Of a stretch of DNA of 64,000 nt, positions 42,810-56,400 are shown piece after piece. Origin of the DNA: Hyphodiscus hymeniophilus (taxonomy: Eukaryota; Ascomycota; Leotiomycetes; Helotiales; Hyphodiscaceae); NCBI GenBank assembly GCA_016508695.1, contig VNKQ01000015.1, forward strand, positions 868,001 to 932,000. The letters are read 5' to 3'. A program made the position numbers and the translations under genes. Positions within the stretch are counted from its first letter, which is position 1. The number at the start of each line of letters is the position of its first letter. A model generated the notes under the pieces. That model was not told where the DNA came from and did not search any database. It saw only the letters and a program-made list of their open reading frames with translations.

Positions 42810-45800
42810 CTTGAAGAGCTGTTGATGAAGAACTTTATTCGTCAAGTTGATCAAGTGTGTGTGAAGATTGGTTAGTCGTCGAGACTTGTATATAAACAGA
42901 AGATGACGGCGGATTCAAATGTCGTGGAGACAGGCTGTCGCGGACAGGTTGCTAGCTATGTATTCCGTAGAGGATGTAAGAGGCTAAGCGTAAGGATAGT
43001 ATTGTCGCGATCACAGATCGTTGAAGGAAGGAATGTGAAGAAAGACCGTTGTCGACTGAAAATAGACCAAAGGATTGTGGTTGCAGGAGACAAACAAGTG
43101 CTGGGGGCGCGAGTCTTGATATAGTTTTGGGGGGTGCCATTCTCCCTTCGTGGCCTGCCACCCTGGGCCCAAATCTGTCAAGTCATGATTCCGCCTTGTA
43201 ATCCACCCGCCGTCAAACTATTGGGTCTGGGGATAACAAGGAAGTAAAGATTTGCAGCATCCAGAACGCTTCTTTTCTTTTCGATGGTCCACCGTCGGGG
43301 GACTAGGCATGGACTGGGGGCTTGGAGGACAACCCACTGTTGAAAGCACCCGAACCCGGGAACAAGGAAACAAAGACCGGATGACTATTCCTAGAGAGGG
43401 CATAGACAAGGAAGGGAGCTGGATTGTGGTTCCGTTTCGACAATGCGATCAAAGGATGATTGGAGGAGAGGACTGTTGGTACCTGACGCCAGAAAAGCCC
43501 AGAAAAGCCCCAAGCGGGTCGCCATGTGTTCTGTTGCGTAGGGTGTGCCTGGTGCCTGTGATGCTGATGGTGGTGTGGATCAACTATCCCCCAGCGAGTC
43601 AGTGACCCAATAGCGGCGGAACGGGAGATGTTCAACGGGTGTTCGTGGTGGGATGGCTACCCAGTCCACTACTGCCACCCCCAGCAGAATCTGACAGCCC
43701 ACCAAGTGACACCAGCAATTCCCCAACTTACCTCCGTACACAGCTTCCTTTGCCGTTCCTCTTCCCATGACAAAATTACTTTGGTTGTCATTCTTACGTT
43801 CGGAGTTTCTTTTTGAGGCTGTGTTTCCGGCATTTGAAAAAACACAACGGATGAGCCAAACTGGAATGAAGTCGATTTCGGATCAAGGTTCGAGCCACCC
43901 GAAGCACTGCCACGAACAGGTGGGAGATCGATCTGATGGGTCGAGCTTCCCCTCGCTTTTCTGCAATCAATTCTCCGTTCGCCTTATCGATTGTGTACGC
44001 CACGTCTGCAGGCACAGGCGAGCTGCGTTCCGAAGCCTGGAAACTGCAAGCTTTCGTCAAGCAGCAGCAAAGTGAAGACTACTGAAAACCCGCATGAAGA
44101 GTTTTTGTCGTCATGATTTGAACAGCAAATCACGGGTTTGATCACACTCTTGGGCTTGCATATCCGACATTCCCGATGCCGATTCGCCTCTGCGGATGTT
44201 GCCATTCGAGCCACGATTCGAGAACCTTTGACTCGATGCTTTTACGTCGCAAAGGTGGGAGGTCGAAACTTGATTGATGACTGAGAGTATGCGACTTGAG
44301 CGGTGGCTCAGGCTAGACTGGAATTTATCGCCCTTTATTCCCTATCGTCGGTGATCAAAGATGTTTGTTTCTTCTCTCGTCAGTTCTCTCGAATCCACCA
44401 TCTTGCGATCCTGTCAGCAAAAGCAACGATTAATCACGTCTCCCATCAAAATCCAAAGGCTTGCTTTTGATGTTGAAAGCTGTCGTCACATTCCAATATC
44501 GAATCAGAAAAATCGCGCAACAAAAATAATGCCTGTTGCCAATACACCATGCGACGCAGGCCATCGAGCCTGGATTCCTGTTTTCAAAAAGCTGACCTGT
44601 CGAATCACATCGAGAGCAATCGTCTCGCCCTTGCAGTAAGTAAGGTACCCGATTTGACCGCAGTCAGATCGGCAGGAACGAAGCTTCTGGCCTACAAGTC
44701 AGTGTGTGCCACGACTCGTGAAGAATCCCACCATTTCCAGTGGTCTTTGTGTAAATCAATTGCCGACAACGACTTCATATCTGGGACCTGCTTTTCAAAA
44801 AGCTTTCGTAAGGTCCCAAGTTTGTGAATGTGATGATTGCCATTATTACCGATGGGCAAAACGGTTGTAAGCAAGCGCAAGAACCAAGCTTTGGGATTTT
44901 AGGCCAGAAAAAGCAATACACCACGCTTGCACCACTTCGGAAGGCGCACGCTTTGACGAATCCCAGCAGCCCAGTTCATGGAGCCCGGGTTGTGATTCCG
45001 GGAGTAATGAGCCGGACGCCTATCGTGTAATCCTCCTATCGGTTATCGGTTGTTCTGCTTGATTGATGGGAGGATTGCATGTGTTCATGTGGTAAACCGT
45101 TCAAATATTTGAGCCAGCGAGGACTCGAAGAAGTTGAAGCTTGTTAGATTTCTCAATGGTCAGCAGCGAGGCAGTTCGAGCGAGTCAAGTTGCGTTGTAC
45201 CGAAAGTGGGCGAAAATCGAAGTGATTGGTCTTCACACAAGCAATCCCTTAGTTCACAAGCTCGCCGAGTAAAATCCATGATCCATTCCTCTGGATGTGG
45301 CACTATGATGTAAGTATGGGTGTGATGGACGATGAATGGCCAAGTGGACTGGATGAAGTTTCCACGTCGTAAGAAACCCACCGAGATGCACATGTCATTT
45401 GGTAATGGGAATAAGAGGTTGAATCTTGGGGTCGGGAGAATCCGCTCAGGACCAGCGATGATTGTGATCGGGTGGTGAATAGTTTGGTGGTGGATTTGAA
45501 AGGCCAGACTTACTGGACTCAGTTCGCCGAATGCCATGAATTGTCTCCTACTACGGCTCAGAATTGATCATGTTGCCATCTGTAGTGAGCCTCTTGCCTC
45601 TCCGGCACCCTCTGGATCGGAAGCACCAGGAAGTATCTCGTCAAGGGCAAAGGATGGCGCTGCAAACTCTTCACACAAGCGCTGACAAGCGTACTGATGC
45701 CTGAGGCATAAGGCGCATGACTCTCGTGCGACCTTTACCCAAATAGGGAAATGGCGTGACCGTCACTGGACATGAGCTGCGCGGACCGGGATGAGAAACT

Positions 45801-47942
45801 TTCCCTGTACTCGTAGCTTATGAAGTGGATTATGCTTTCCAGCCAAGGCAGCATAGACTTATGCATCCATGTTTCCAGCGAATGGCTGATGGTGCTGAAG
45901 TATACAGTATTCAGTCATGCTGATGAGTACGCAGTGCGAGACTCGCTAGGGATAGTGGGATAGACTTCGCCCACTGCTAGAGATAGAAGAACAACACCAA
46001 TATCGGTACTTGATGCGACCAGAGGATCCGATGAAGGTGTTACCTTGGCGGACGAATTATTCGCGCAGTGGCACTCCTTGAGGGAAGTATCGTTTGCAGC
46101 GTCGAGGCCCTTGAGAGACTGGGGGTGAGACTCGGACTGAATGAGGATAGGGAGGACGATTAGTTGCGTTCCACAGCTTTGCCTTTACCATTTCAACGAA
46201 TGATCGACTTCGACCCTGTAGCATGGAATTTGAGCCTCCGAAGATATATAACGCTCCCGGCTCACTCATCGTTGAGCATGAAGTACCTCCGTTAAAATGT
46301 TTTGAAGGGGTGGCGGATTTGCTGACGGCTGATCCTGCGACATGTTCAGTCATCAGCTAAATGATAAGCAACAACACTTCCTCTCAACCAATTCGAGAAT
46401 ACGGTCCTCGCCTATCATAATTCACCGCGATAGCCATGAATACTTGGTCCCTCGTAACTCAAGTGAAGAAACGTTACTCGGTGATCTGGATACGCGCACG
46501 AGGTTGCGGTCATGACCGATCGGACGAGCCGCGAAAGAAATGATCGCGAGCTTGGCAATTATCGAGAACACGAAGTAGTATTCTTCTCGCTCGTTGGCAC
46601 TCATACGATCGATCTATTATGGGAGGCGGTAGGAGCATCCGATGGCATGTTGGAAAGTAGTTCGACGGTATCGCCTTGAAGGTGACTGGCTTCCGCTTCC
46701 TTGACGTTTTCGTATTCTGTTTGGCGAGCTTAGGAATCTGGCCGATGAGGCTGCCAGATACTCCACAGGTCCTAGCCTTGTGTGGTGGTAGTCTCAGCCT
46801 GGTCGAAGATGTGTCGTAAGTTTTGCAATCAAAGTTGTGGGACTTGAGGAGCATATATGAAATAGAACTTGAGCGTTTTATCACTACTTGAAGATCGCAA
46901 TTTCTTTCGTACCGGAGATGCCCTTTCGAAGGTACATCTGCAAGTGTCTAGGATGCATGCTTTGGTGTGCGGGCGACCTCGTATTCAGACTTGGCTTGGG
47001 GCAAAACCGCTGCATATGTGGGGCTGACTGTATAAATCCAACCATCAAGTGGAAAGATGCTTGGAACGAAGTGTTTTCCAGCGAGGAACATCCCCGCATA
47101 ATGCACATCAACCGTTCAATCATGACATACAGGCAGATGCGAGGAAGTGTTTTGTCACGCTTGTTGCTCACTATTCGCGCTGTTGTAGACCTCTGCTCCA
47201 TCCAAGTGGCCAGATGCTCGGATGAATTATGCTTAAAACCCATCATCGGTTGCTGTGTTCGTACAACTATGTCCACTGTTGACAACTTGACATAAGAATG
47301 CTGCTGCATCTCAAGTAGCTACTAGCCAGGAACGCACCCGTCCGATATGACAAGTGATCCACGTTAAGGCCTTGTTGAGTGAGCTTGCGCCAACTAGCGC
47401 ATCTCACATGGCACTTGCAAGTAATCATCTCGTGTTGTAATATACTTTCGTATGTTTTTGCCCTTTGTTGGCGTGAGAACGAGGATGGAAATAGAAGCAT
47501 ACGATGACGGTGGTTTGCAGGGAAGTGAGTGGATTGGCTGCGGGACGCTGCCATTGACCATTTGCCATGACCTCTTCCTTGCCTCTCGGATCCACCGTTA
47601 CATCTGAACACGCCCAAATCATATGGGTTACTGATGTTGCTCGTATGCCCGGATGTCCGATCACTTTACTCACACAGTCGGGCTTTGTCGTGCTTTCCGC
47701 CTTGAGTTTACGCTGGCTTGGCGCTCTTTCCCTTTGCGCCTCGCTTCGGCAGGGAGCAGAGAGGCAAGGCTCCCACAAACCTTACAAAACCTTCCAATCC
47801 CCAACCTGCATCTTCCTCCATCATCCAAACAACCTCACTTTCGTTATCGTCCGTACTCTCGCGATACCATCAAGTATATCTTGTTGTTCAATTATTCCAA
47901 ATACCACTCTCGTTACCAACACCACAATCACTTCGGCTCAAG
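42810..47942. other. 5.1-kb gene-poor intergenic region
   Basis: Normal base composition, no RIP signature. Many short open frames overlap on both strands (for example 46884-47309 against 46888-47295) but none shows a domain, a signal peptide with downstream extension, or a set of closing splice sites. I see no tRNA or rRNA. It separates the divergent genes for two secreted or cell-wall proteins and may be a long regulatory region or hold noncoding transcripts. Confidence 0.45.
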
Positions 47943-48789
47943 ATGAAGACCTTCCAAACTCTCATGATGGCCTTTGGCCTCATCGCCACCACTCAGGCTT
48001 GGTCCAACAACACCTATACGACTGTCACTGTTACCACGGATGTGTACACGACATATTGTCCAGCGGCCACCACCTTCACTCATGGGAACACTGTTTGTGC
48101 TTTCAACCCGAAAGTTGACGCGTCTTTTGCTAACATTCATCTAGACCTATACCGCAACCAAGAGTGAGACGATCACCCTGGCTTGGTAGGAACCCTCTCC
48201 CTGACATCTGAACACCACTAATGGAATTGCAGCCCTTGTACACTTACAACCTCCTATCCTGTTGGAAAAGGAACTGGCGCCCCAATCCCACCACCCATCA
48301 CTCCAGTCTCACCAACAACCACTCCACTATCACCAACCACTCCTCTTCCACCCACCACTCCTCTTCCACCCGCCACTTCACTACCAACAACCATTGCTTC
48401 CATCATCCCGCCCCCAGTCTCTATCAACGGAACTGTCTCCATCTCCACCGGCACGCCTACTACCGTGATTCAGACTATATCCACCTTGTTAGTTGATATG
48501 TCACTTCTCAACTTAGAACTCTACTGATGTGTGTAGGACAACCTCCTTGCCTAGCAGTTCAGCCACGATCACCGTCGGCTCTCAAACAATCATCCTGTCC
48601 TCCGGAATCAACACGGTGCCAATCGTCAATGCTACTGTTGTCACTCCCGTCGCCACCTTCTCCGCGTCTAACACCCCAGTTGGACCTACATCGACAGCCA
48701 CTGCTATTGCGTTCACCGGCGACGCTATGCGTTTCGAGGCTGGTGGAGTAGCTGCCGTGGCCGCTGGTCTCGCCGCTTTCCTTTTGTAG
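47943..48789 (+). CDS. GPI-type cell-wall protein, Ser/Thr/Pro-rich
   Basis: Four exons, 47943-48092, 48145-48185, 48233-48487 and 48537-48789, all phases closing, 232 residues. Signal peptide MKTFQTLMMAFGLIATTQA; then YTTVTVTTDVYTTYCPAATTFTHGNT, joined over introns to TYTATKSETITLACPCTLTTSYPVGKG, a pattern typical of fungal cell-wall mannoproteins and of clock-controlled or CFEM-free GPI proteins. A Pro/Thr repeat (TTPLSPTTPLPPTTPLPP) and a Ser/Thr-rich part follow. The C-terminus MRFEAGGVAAVAAGLAAFLL is a GPI-attachment-type hydrophobic tail with a small-residue cleavage area before it. The 41-nt second exon is supported by the conserved CPCTLTT junction. Structural role in the wall is inferred. 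Confidence 0.82.
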
Positions 48790-50618
48790 ACGAGTCAAGC
48801 ATCACGTCTTTCCTTACCTTCTGCACGAGCATAATGATAATGGACGACGGTCTGTATGGCATGGAAAGGATGGAGTACATGGAACCCTCATTTGGCATTT
48901 GCTTTTACATCTGGTCGAAAAGATCAGACTCGGATCTTTTTGGAGCTTTGCAACCTGTCTCAGTTCATGAAGTAGATACAATTCTCAGTACATAGATTCA
49001 CGATGTTGTGGAAGCTAGAAAAGTTGGGGATGATCAAAAACTTGCTGCATGATGAAGTCAAATCGACTCGATAATACAATAAAAGAGCTTACATTCATTT
49101 CTTTCCTCACAAGTCACATCATATCCTATCTTCTCCAGCCAAATTTGCACCTCATCGATCGCATTGCACGACGACGAGTAGCTGCTACGTCGAATACGAG
49201 GCTGGTGCACCACCCCACTTCACCCCTCCATGCACCAGCTGCAGCTCCATGCATGAAAGGTTACCCAACGCTCCAACCACGGCATCTCAAAATCAATAGT
49301 TCCATAACCTTGCTTCTCCAGGCTCCCCACCCGCATTCCCATTCCGGCAATTTTGCCTGTGCCATCCACCGCGATGTAAGGGATTTGCTGACGAAGATTG
49401 GCTTGCTGCTGGACGCCTTACCTTATCAACGGCAGCAAGGGTAGCTGATGCAGGCGGATACGAGGACATCCTGGACGACCCTCCTTGCCTGCCGAGGGTT
49501 ACTCAGCGCGGAGAGCTGGACCCACCTGCTGCGAATTCGGGTATGAGGTTGGATCATGCGTAGGTGTTGGTTTGGAGACGGTTTCGTGGATCTTGGGTAT
49601 TGGGTATGTGGGTTTGTTCTCTTCTGAAGATGCGGTGAGGTGAGTTGTGGGGTGGGGAGATGTCGACTCTACAGTACCTGATAATGGGAAGAACGGGACG
49701 GATATGGGGAGGGTAGGGGGGAGAGCGAGAGAGAGAGATACAGGGAGAAGAGGCGATCCAAGTGGCGGAGAACCGGGTGGCATTTGGGATGCACGACGAA
49801 AGCGGGATTGATCGATTACTGTACTGTTGCTCTTGCTGCTACGGGGCTGAGTGGTCTCTAATCTAGACTCCCCAAGTCAATCGCCATCTTGCTGGTGGTT
49901 CCTTCCACTGCATGCTAATGGATTATCTTATACAATTCAACTGCCAGCTCGTGGGTGCACTGCTGTTTTACGGAGAGTCGCAAACGGCAAAACTGAAATG
50001 AGCGATCTCGAGGCCAGAGGGAGTTCCCGTCATATGGAGTTTGGAGTCAGGAGTCTGGAATGTCGCATCGCATATCTGACGTCTCTGTTTTAGAAAATGT
50101 TGTCTGCTACGTCGGTATCGTTATACATACTTACAGATCACGACGGATTAACTTGGAACCCAGCCATTTTGGCTCAACTACCTCCAGCAGATGGACTCTT
50201 CAGAACGAGGTACTGGGGCAGGAAGCTTTGTTGGGGTTCCATTGTTGAAGTAATGGTTTAGCCAAACTGTTGCAGTACCATGACGAGGTGAGGACTTTTT
50301 GATATAGCTGGTACCACTTAATGGGGACATCACGCTATTTCATAATCAGGACATTCGAACTAGCACACAGACGGCAGAGGCGGCGTGGCTGTTGAAGGTT
50401 TGAGTCAAGAACCACATCGAGGCTTCGTGGTAACCTGATAGTATCTCAATTGTTCAAAATATCAGAACGAAAGTCTACTTGAACTCGTCATATTTCTACA
50501 TCAAACTAATCATAGCAATTACTATCCATCCATGGGTCAATACGCGATCCCCAATCCTAACCCACGAAGCATCATGATCATTCAATACCGTACGCCAAAC
50601 CCCTCATAAAATCTGCTC
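48790..50618. other. Intergenic between convergent genes
   Basis: Lies between the 3' ends of the cell-wall protein gene (+) and MCM5 (-). A purine-rich tract (GGGAGAGCGAGAGAGAGAGA) is at about 49718-49738. Frames at 49049-49444 and 49499-49783 have no family resemblance. Nothing else supported. Confidence 0.45.
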
Positions 50619-52919
50619 TCAAGCACCACTCCTATAAACCTGGCTTCCCTGCCCACGAATCGCGATAGTATCCCTCCTCTGCAACACAACCAAAGCTCTG
50701 TTCAAAGCTTGCTCGCTATATCCCTTCCCCTCACAGATCTCTCTCTTCAGCGTAGCCAAGCTGGTGGACCACCCAATCGGCAGTCTCTTCTTCAGCTCAT
50801 CCTCTAGTTTGCTAACTTCATCGTTAAGCTCCTTACTTCCTTGATTAGAGCCCATATTAACGGCATCCATGGTAGAAGCAAGGAAGAGCCGGATCGCTTC
50901 ATCAACGTGTTGTTCTGTGGCGATGGGCTGGAGTTGGAGTTTGGCGAGGGACTCGGTGATACGGATGATCGCTTCGAGCTGGCGAACTGTGATGGGGATG
51001 GAACTTCGGGCATTGGCTTCAAGTTCCGCAGCGTGAACTTGTTTACGGATAGAAACGAAGTGGGAAGACAGCTTCTCAGCAGCTTCAGGGGAGAGACGTG
51101 GCGCGCAGCGTCTGTGTTTGTTAGGAATGTCAAACGGGAAGGCCAGGAAACTCACGATTTACAGTAACTGATATATCGCTTCATCTTATCAACCGGGATC
51201 TCAGCCTCAGCTTGCTCCTCGATTCCACGTCCTCCCATGTGAATTCCCATCACGTGCTTGGCGATTCTCTCATCTCGTCCTCGTTCATGCTCGTCCTTTA
51301 CGATAAAGATCATGTCGAATCGCGAGAGAATGGTGGTCTGGAAATCGATATTCTCCCCTGGTGTCTTGAGATCATCGTAACGTCCAAATATAGGATTAGC
51401 TGCTGCAAGGACTGATGTTCGAGCATTGAGGATCGTAGTTATTCCGGCTTTGGCAATGGAGATCGTCTGCTGTTCCATAGCTTCATGGATGGCTACTCTG
51501 TCTTCGTCACGCATCTTATCAAACTCATCAATACAGACCACTCCGCCATCCGCAAGGACCATTGCTCCTCCTTCAAGGTAGAATTCTCGAGTTGTGTGGT
51601 CACGCTGGACAGAAGCTGTAAGACCCGCCGCAGAAGAACCTTTTCCGGATGTGTAAATGGCTATTGGTGCCACTTTCTCGACGAACTTGAGAAGTTGTGA
51701 TTTGGCGGTTCCAGGATCGCCCAGGAGAAGGACGTTGATGTCTCCACGAAGTTTCATTCCATCTGGCAGGATCTTTTTCGATCCACCAAGTAATAAACAA
51801 GCGATGGCTTTCTTGATCTGTTCATTGCCGTAGATGGAGGGTGCGATACAGTTTGCGAAGGCTTGGTAGAGATCAGGTCTTCGACTCATCTCTAAAAATT
51901 CTTGTTCCTCCTCTTCAGAGAACACGGCATTCCCTTTGGCTGTATGATCAACGTCGCTGTGGATTCCAACTGCTCGTAAATATGGAGTTCTGATTGCTAC
52001 TGCAGAAGTGGTAGAAGAGCCCTTTGATTGTCTATTTTGATAGATCGAGAAGATACCAGTGATCATGCATCTTGACCCAGGAACGACTCGATTCGTCAGA
52101 TATCGATCTGTGGAAATCAGAACATGCCGTGGCAGCTCTCCCACAGGAACCTGGTCTGGGGCTTCTTGGAGTTTGATGATTTGTTGATCGACAAATTGAC
52201 ACTTCTCGTGCACCACAACGTATGGATCCATGGGGCATTGTGAATCCCCGGGCATCTTTTGTCGATCGCAGACTCTAGGAAGCGAAACTCCGGTAAACCC
52301 ACCAGCCACTGGGAGTACCTTTGAGTGATGGCAGTTTCGACATTGGATGTGGAGAGCGGTTGCTTTGGAGGATAAGACAGACGCGCCAATGACGATACCA
52401 GGTACTCGAACAAGTCGGGAGATTGTAAGGGCATCGAGATTCCGGATGGAGATATCACCTGCTGAAGAATGAAGGAGGAGTTGATGTTCGGGAATCTCGA
52501 TATCTCGTGTGGATGGGTAGACAATCCGGTGGGTGCATCTCTTCAGTGCGCTCTCAAACTGATATACTATTAACACGGAAAGATACTATGATTGTGCGGA
52601 CTCACGAGTGGAATGATCTCGGCGGGTTCTGTAACAAGTCGGTGTGCGAGATCCTCGTTGAAAGATATAAGATGGCCAACATCAACATCACAGTAATACT
52701 GCTTTACAAGCACATTCTCGCGGATTTGATCTCTGCGGACCATTAGTTTGATTCAACATACAGTATCGGGGCCACTGACCTGTAGATGAATGCATTTTCC
52801 AGACGGAATTGGAGAATAAACTGTTCTAATTGCGACTGGACTTGTCCGCGAGTATCCTCGTTAGGATTGTCATACTCCGGAGGTAAAACGCTCAAGGAAT
52901 ACACAGATTGTCTATCCAT
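50619..52919 (-). CDS. mcm5: DNA replication licensing factor MCM5
   Basis: Four exons, 52919-52780, 52732-52606, 52558-51156 and 51111-50619, all phases closing, 720 residues, the normal MCM5 length. Subunit of the MCM2-7 replicative helicase. Start MDRQSVYSLSVLPPEYD matches the family. Zinc-finger cysteines at about 162, 165, 186 and 197; Walker A GDPGTAKS at about 369-376; Walker B VVCIDEFDKM at about 429-438; arginine finger SRFD at about 501-504; C-terminal winged-helix part ends VLQRRDTIAIRGQGSQVY. Introns are 44-48 nt with donors GTCAGT, GTGAGT and GTGAGT. It is divergent from VPS54, and the shared upstream region has several ACGCGA boxes as expected for MBF-controlled replication genes. 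Confidence 0.97.
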
Positions 52920-53453
52920 CTTGCTTTGATCCTGCAGTTATGCTTTGAGGGAGATTTGGAAGATTCGGATTGACAAAATAGATTGAAGAGGGCGACGCGA
53001 GTTTCTCTCCTGAGTTGACGCGACTCGCGTTGAGTGCTTGCAGAGCGCTAAAGCCCCTGTCGTTCTAGAGTTGGAGCCGCACTACTAGCCAATCATTGGC
53101 GCTCTCACCGGGACTCTTTATTGAAGGTTGAAAGAAGTCCATCTACGTAACCACGACCACAGCTATACCTGCAGAATGAGCTCTGCTTGTATGCCAGCCT
53201 TGCAAACTATCCATTCGGATACTTTTTCTTCCCAGCGATGATACCCCAATAGCGTTTAAACGAACTGCGACGACATTCCAGAGGCCTGCGTGGCCATAAG
53301 ATCCACCAGGACTCAAGGCCTGTCTCAGCTAATCAGCGGAGTCTGTGATACTTGGGCGGTCAATCGATTGTGCGGTTGTGGCGGAGGTAGGAGCTCATCA
53401 GTTGGATATCGAAGACGACTACGGGGAAATTATTGGGCAGCATAATATTAATC
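52920..53453. promoter_or_regulatory. Bidirectional MCM5/VPS54 promoter with MCB-like boxes
   Basis: ACGCGA occurs at 52995-53000 and 53018-53023, and in reverse (TCGCGT) at 53025-53030, the last two forming the near-palindrome ACGCGACTCGCGT. These share the CGCG core of the MluI cell-cycle box bound by MBF in fungi, fitting S-phase control of MCM5. TTGGCGCT at about 53094 is E2F-like. Sites are called from words only. Confidence 0.55.
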
Positions 53454-56400
53454 ATGGCTTCTTGGAACTCTCGACAATCGGTGGACAGCCTCTCCCCAGT
53501 ATCGCCTTCTCCATCGCGGAGCGAACATCCATTGCGGAACGAGTACCCATTTCCAAGGTTAGTTGAAGGCAGGACTTTGAGAGATGGATAGGATGCTGAT
53601 AGTATCAGGCCGGGTTCTAGTGGGAGATATCGACCAAGGCGCGGTTCCACAACCAGCTCTATACATTCCGTAGGAGGCTCCTTGGATACTTCAACACACT
53701 GGCATGGATTGAACGAGTCAGGGCAGAATGGTAAGTACTATCTCTCGGGACCCTTTAAGTCACTGACGTGTCAGCCATATCAACTTTGCTCCAACCCCCA
53801 ATTGTCCGGACTGGACTTATGCCACATACCTCTGCTCCAGCGTCGAGCGCCCACAAACCTCCCACCGCCCGCGACATCCCTCCTGTTACATTGACAAACA
53901 TAGCTACAGTTGATCCTGCGGAGTTTAAGCCATATCTGTCACAAGTGGGGGCTATGTACGATGCGCTACAACGGGCCAAAGAGAATGAAGACGACGGCGG
54001 AACTCAATTACTGAGGAGGGGCAAGACAGATGATTTCGCAGACCTCTTGGAGCAAGAACAGCGGTCTTCGAAGAGACCGAATCTCTCAAGACAGTCGTCT
54101 CTAGCATCTCTAGCATCTTCAATCGAGTCCCCAGTACCGCGGAGGAGGTCAAGTGGGGGTGGCAGACGCACAGTTCATGCTCCTACACCTTTGTCGACTA
54201 TTCCGCCAGTTTACTTCGAGGAAGACTTCCATCTTGAGAACCCACGAACATTTGATGTTGTAAGCGAACGGTCAGAAGTTGTTCGGCCAGTACCTGGGAC
54301 TCCTGACGAACGCCGTGCTTCGAATGGCAGTGTGGTTGGTCCTCGAAAGGCTCTGGCTACTAATGCCATCCTTCAAGAGAAGCTTTCTTGGTATATGGAC
54401 ACAATCGAAGTCCATCTTATATCCTCGATCTCAACTGCGTCTACTTCGTTCTTCGCAGCGCTAGGATCATTGAAGGAACTGCACTCCGAAGCCGCCGAAT
54501 CCGTAGAGCAAATCAAGGCACTACGAGCAGAATTGCGGACTTTGGATGAAGAAATGGCGATTGGTGGACTTGATATTGTCAATCAGAGACGAAGAAGGGA
54601 AAATCTCAAGCAATTAAGTGATGCGGTCCAGCAACTGAAAAGGGTTGTCACAGCACTTAATGATTGCGAGGCCCTGGTCGATAACGGAAATGTTGAAAAA
54701 GCACTGGATGCCATTGACAGTCTGGAAACCCTGATTGCAGGAGAGACGACTAGCGAAGTTGCAACAGGCATTCGACTACGAGATCTAAGAGGCGCTTCCG
54801 CGTTACAAGGAGTCACGAATGACTTGAATTCTCTGCGGTTCCGCATAGGCAAGACATTTGAAACGAGGTTTCTCAATGCTCTGCTAGGAGATCTGAGACG
54901 GCATGTCGAATCAGTCTCGACAACAGAGACTCTTCAGCGTTGGAGTAGCGCTTCACAAAGAACACGAGGTCACAATCGTGAACGATCCGCATTTCCTGCC
55001 TATCTGGCAATGAACGAAGACTTTAGGACAGAGCTTTTGTCAAACCTGAGTGGTTTGCATCGAGCTCGTCATACCGCTCCTGCAACGACTGCATTCCGCG
55101 AATCAGTTCTACGAGAGATACGAGCCATTATACGGCGACCATTACCTACATCTAACGATGACGATGCAGAATCTGTGTTGTCCGCGTCAACATTAGGCGG
55201 AGGGAGGCAACGGAGCCAGCAAGAGAGGGCTTCAATACTAGCTCGCAACTTGCGTGCACTAGATCCTGACGATGCTGAGGATCTACTAAAGAAGACGTAT
55301 ATTGGTGTGGGAGAATCTCTTAGGAGGCTTGGCACGCAAGTCAAAGTATTGTTGGATGTTACAAGTCAGATTGGGGACCCAGCAGCTCATGCGGCGGCGG
55401 CATCAGGCATGAAATCTCCTCCGAGGAGCCCCAATATAACAGCACTTGATGGTCGCCTCGTTCCTGTAACGGGCAACCCCCCAGGGCGAGAAATCCAAGA
55501 AGAGATGCATCAAACCCTGGACATGTCAAATCTTCTCGGCCAAGCCGTCGACATTGCTCAAGACAAGATAGTCAAGGTCTTACGTGTTCGCTCGGAACAG
55601 AGCACACATTTATCAGTCGAGCGGTTCTTGAGGTACTTCAATCTCAACCTCCTCTTCGCCAATGAATGCGAAGCTGTATCTGGCCGTAGTGGCTTAGCTC
55701 TCAAGAATGTTGTAAATGGCCACATCAAGGACTTCGTCTCACAACTTGGCGAGTCCGAACGACAAAGCCTGGCAACGGGAATGGAAGCTGATCCATGGAA
55801 TGCCAAAGATTTCTCCGATGACGACAAGGAGCACTTGGCCCGCATTCTGTCTGCCAGCACCCAAGATGCTGAAGCTTGGTGTGCAGGAAGCAAAGTCTGG
55901 CTGCCTGCTTCTTCCTCGCCTGGGACTCTCCCTCCACTGAAACCTCTCAACGGTCTCGCGCTCCCCCAATCAAACGGAATCGCGTCTTCTGGAACATCTA
56001 CGCCCTCAAGGTCCACAACTCGCCTTGCGGTAATCGAGAGTGAATCCTTTGTTTTGCCCATGTCTGCCATCCTCTGCATGCACGGCCTTTCTTCTTTCCT
56101 CCACCTCTGCACTGGTCTCCCATCCATGACATCCGAAATCTCCAGCAGTATGATCTCCTACCTCTCACTTTTCAACTCCCGTTGTACACAACTCATTCTC
56201 GGTGCTGGAGCAACCCGCTCTGCAGGCCTCAAGAACATCACTACCAAGCATCTGGCACTTGCTGCTCAAGCTCTATCGTTCATATCCTCCCTCATCCCCC
56301 ATGTTCGTGAATTCGTCCGCCGCCACGCCGGCGCAGGGTCGTCCGCATCTTCACTCATGAGCGAATTCGACAAAGTGCGCCGTGCCTATCTCGAACACCA

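Noticed and set aside
46884..47309. Two overlapping open frames of 141 and 135 codons on opposite strands
   Set aside because: They mirror each other, have no recognisable domain and no joinable exons; chance open frames in GC-balanced DNA.
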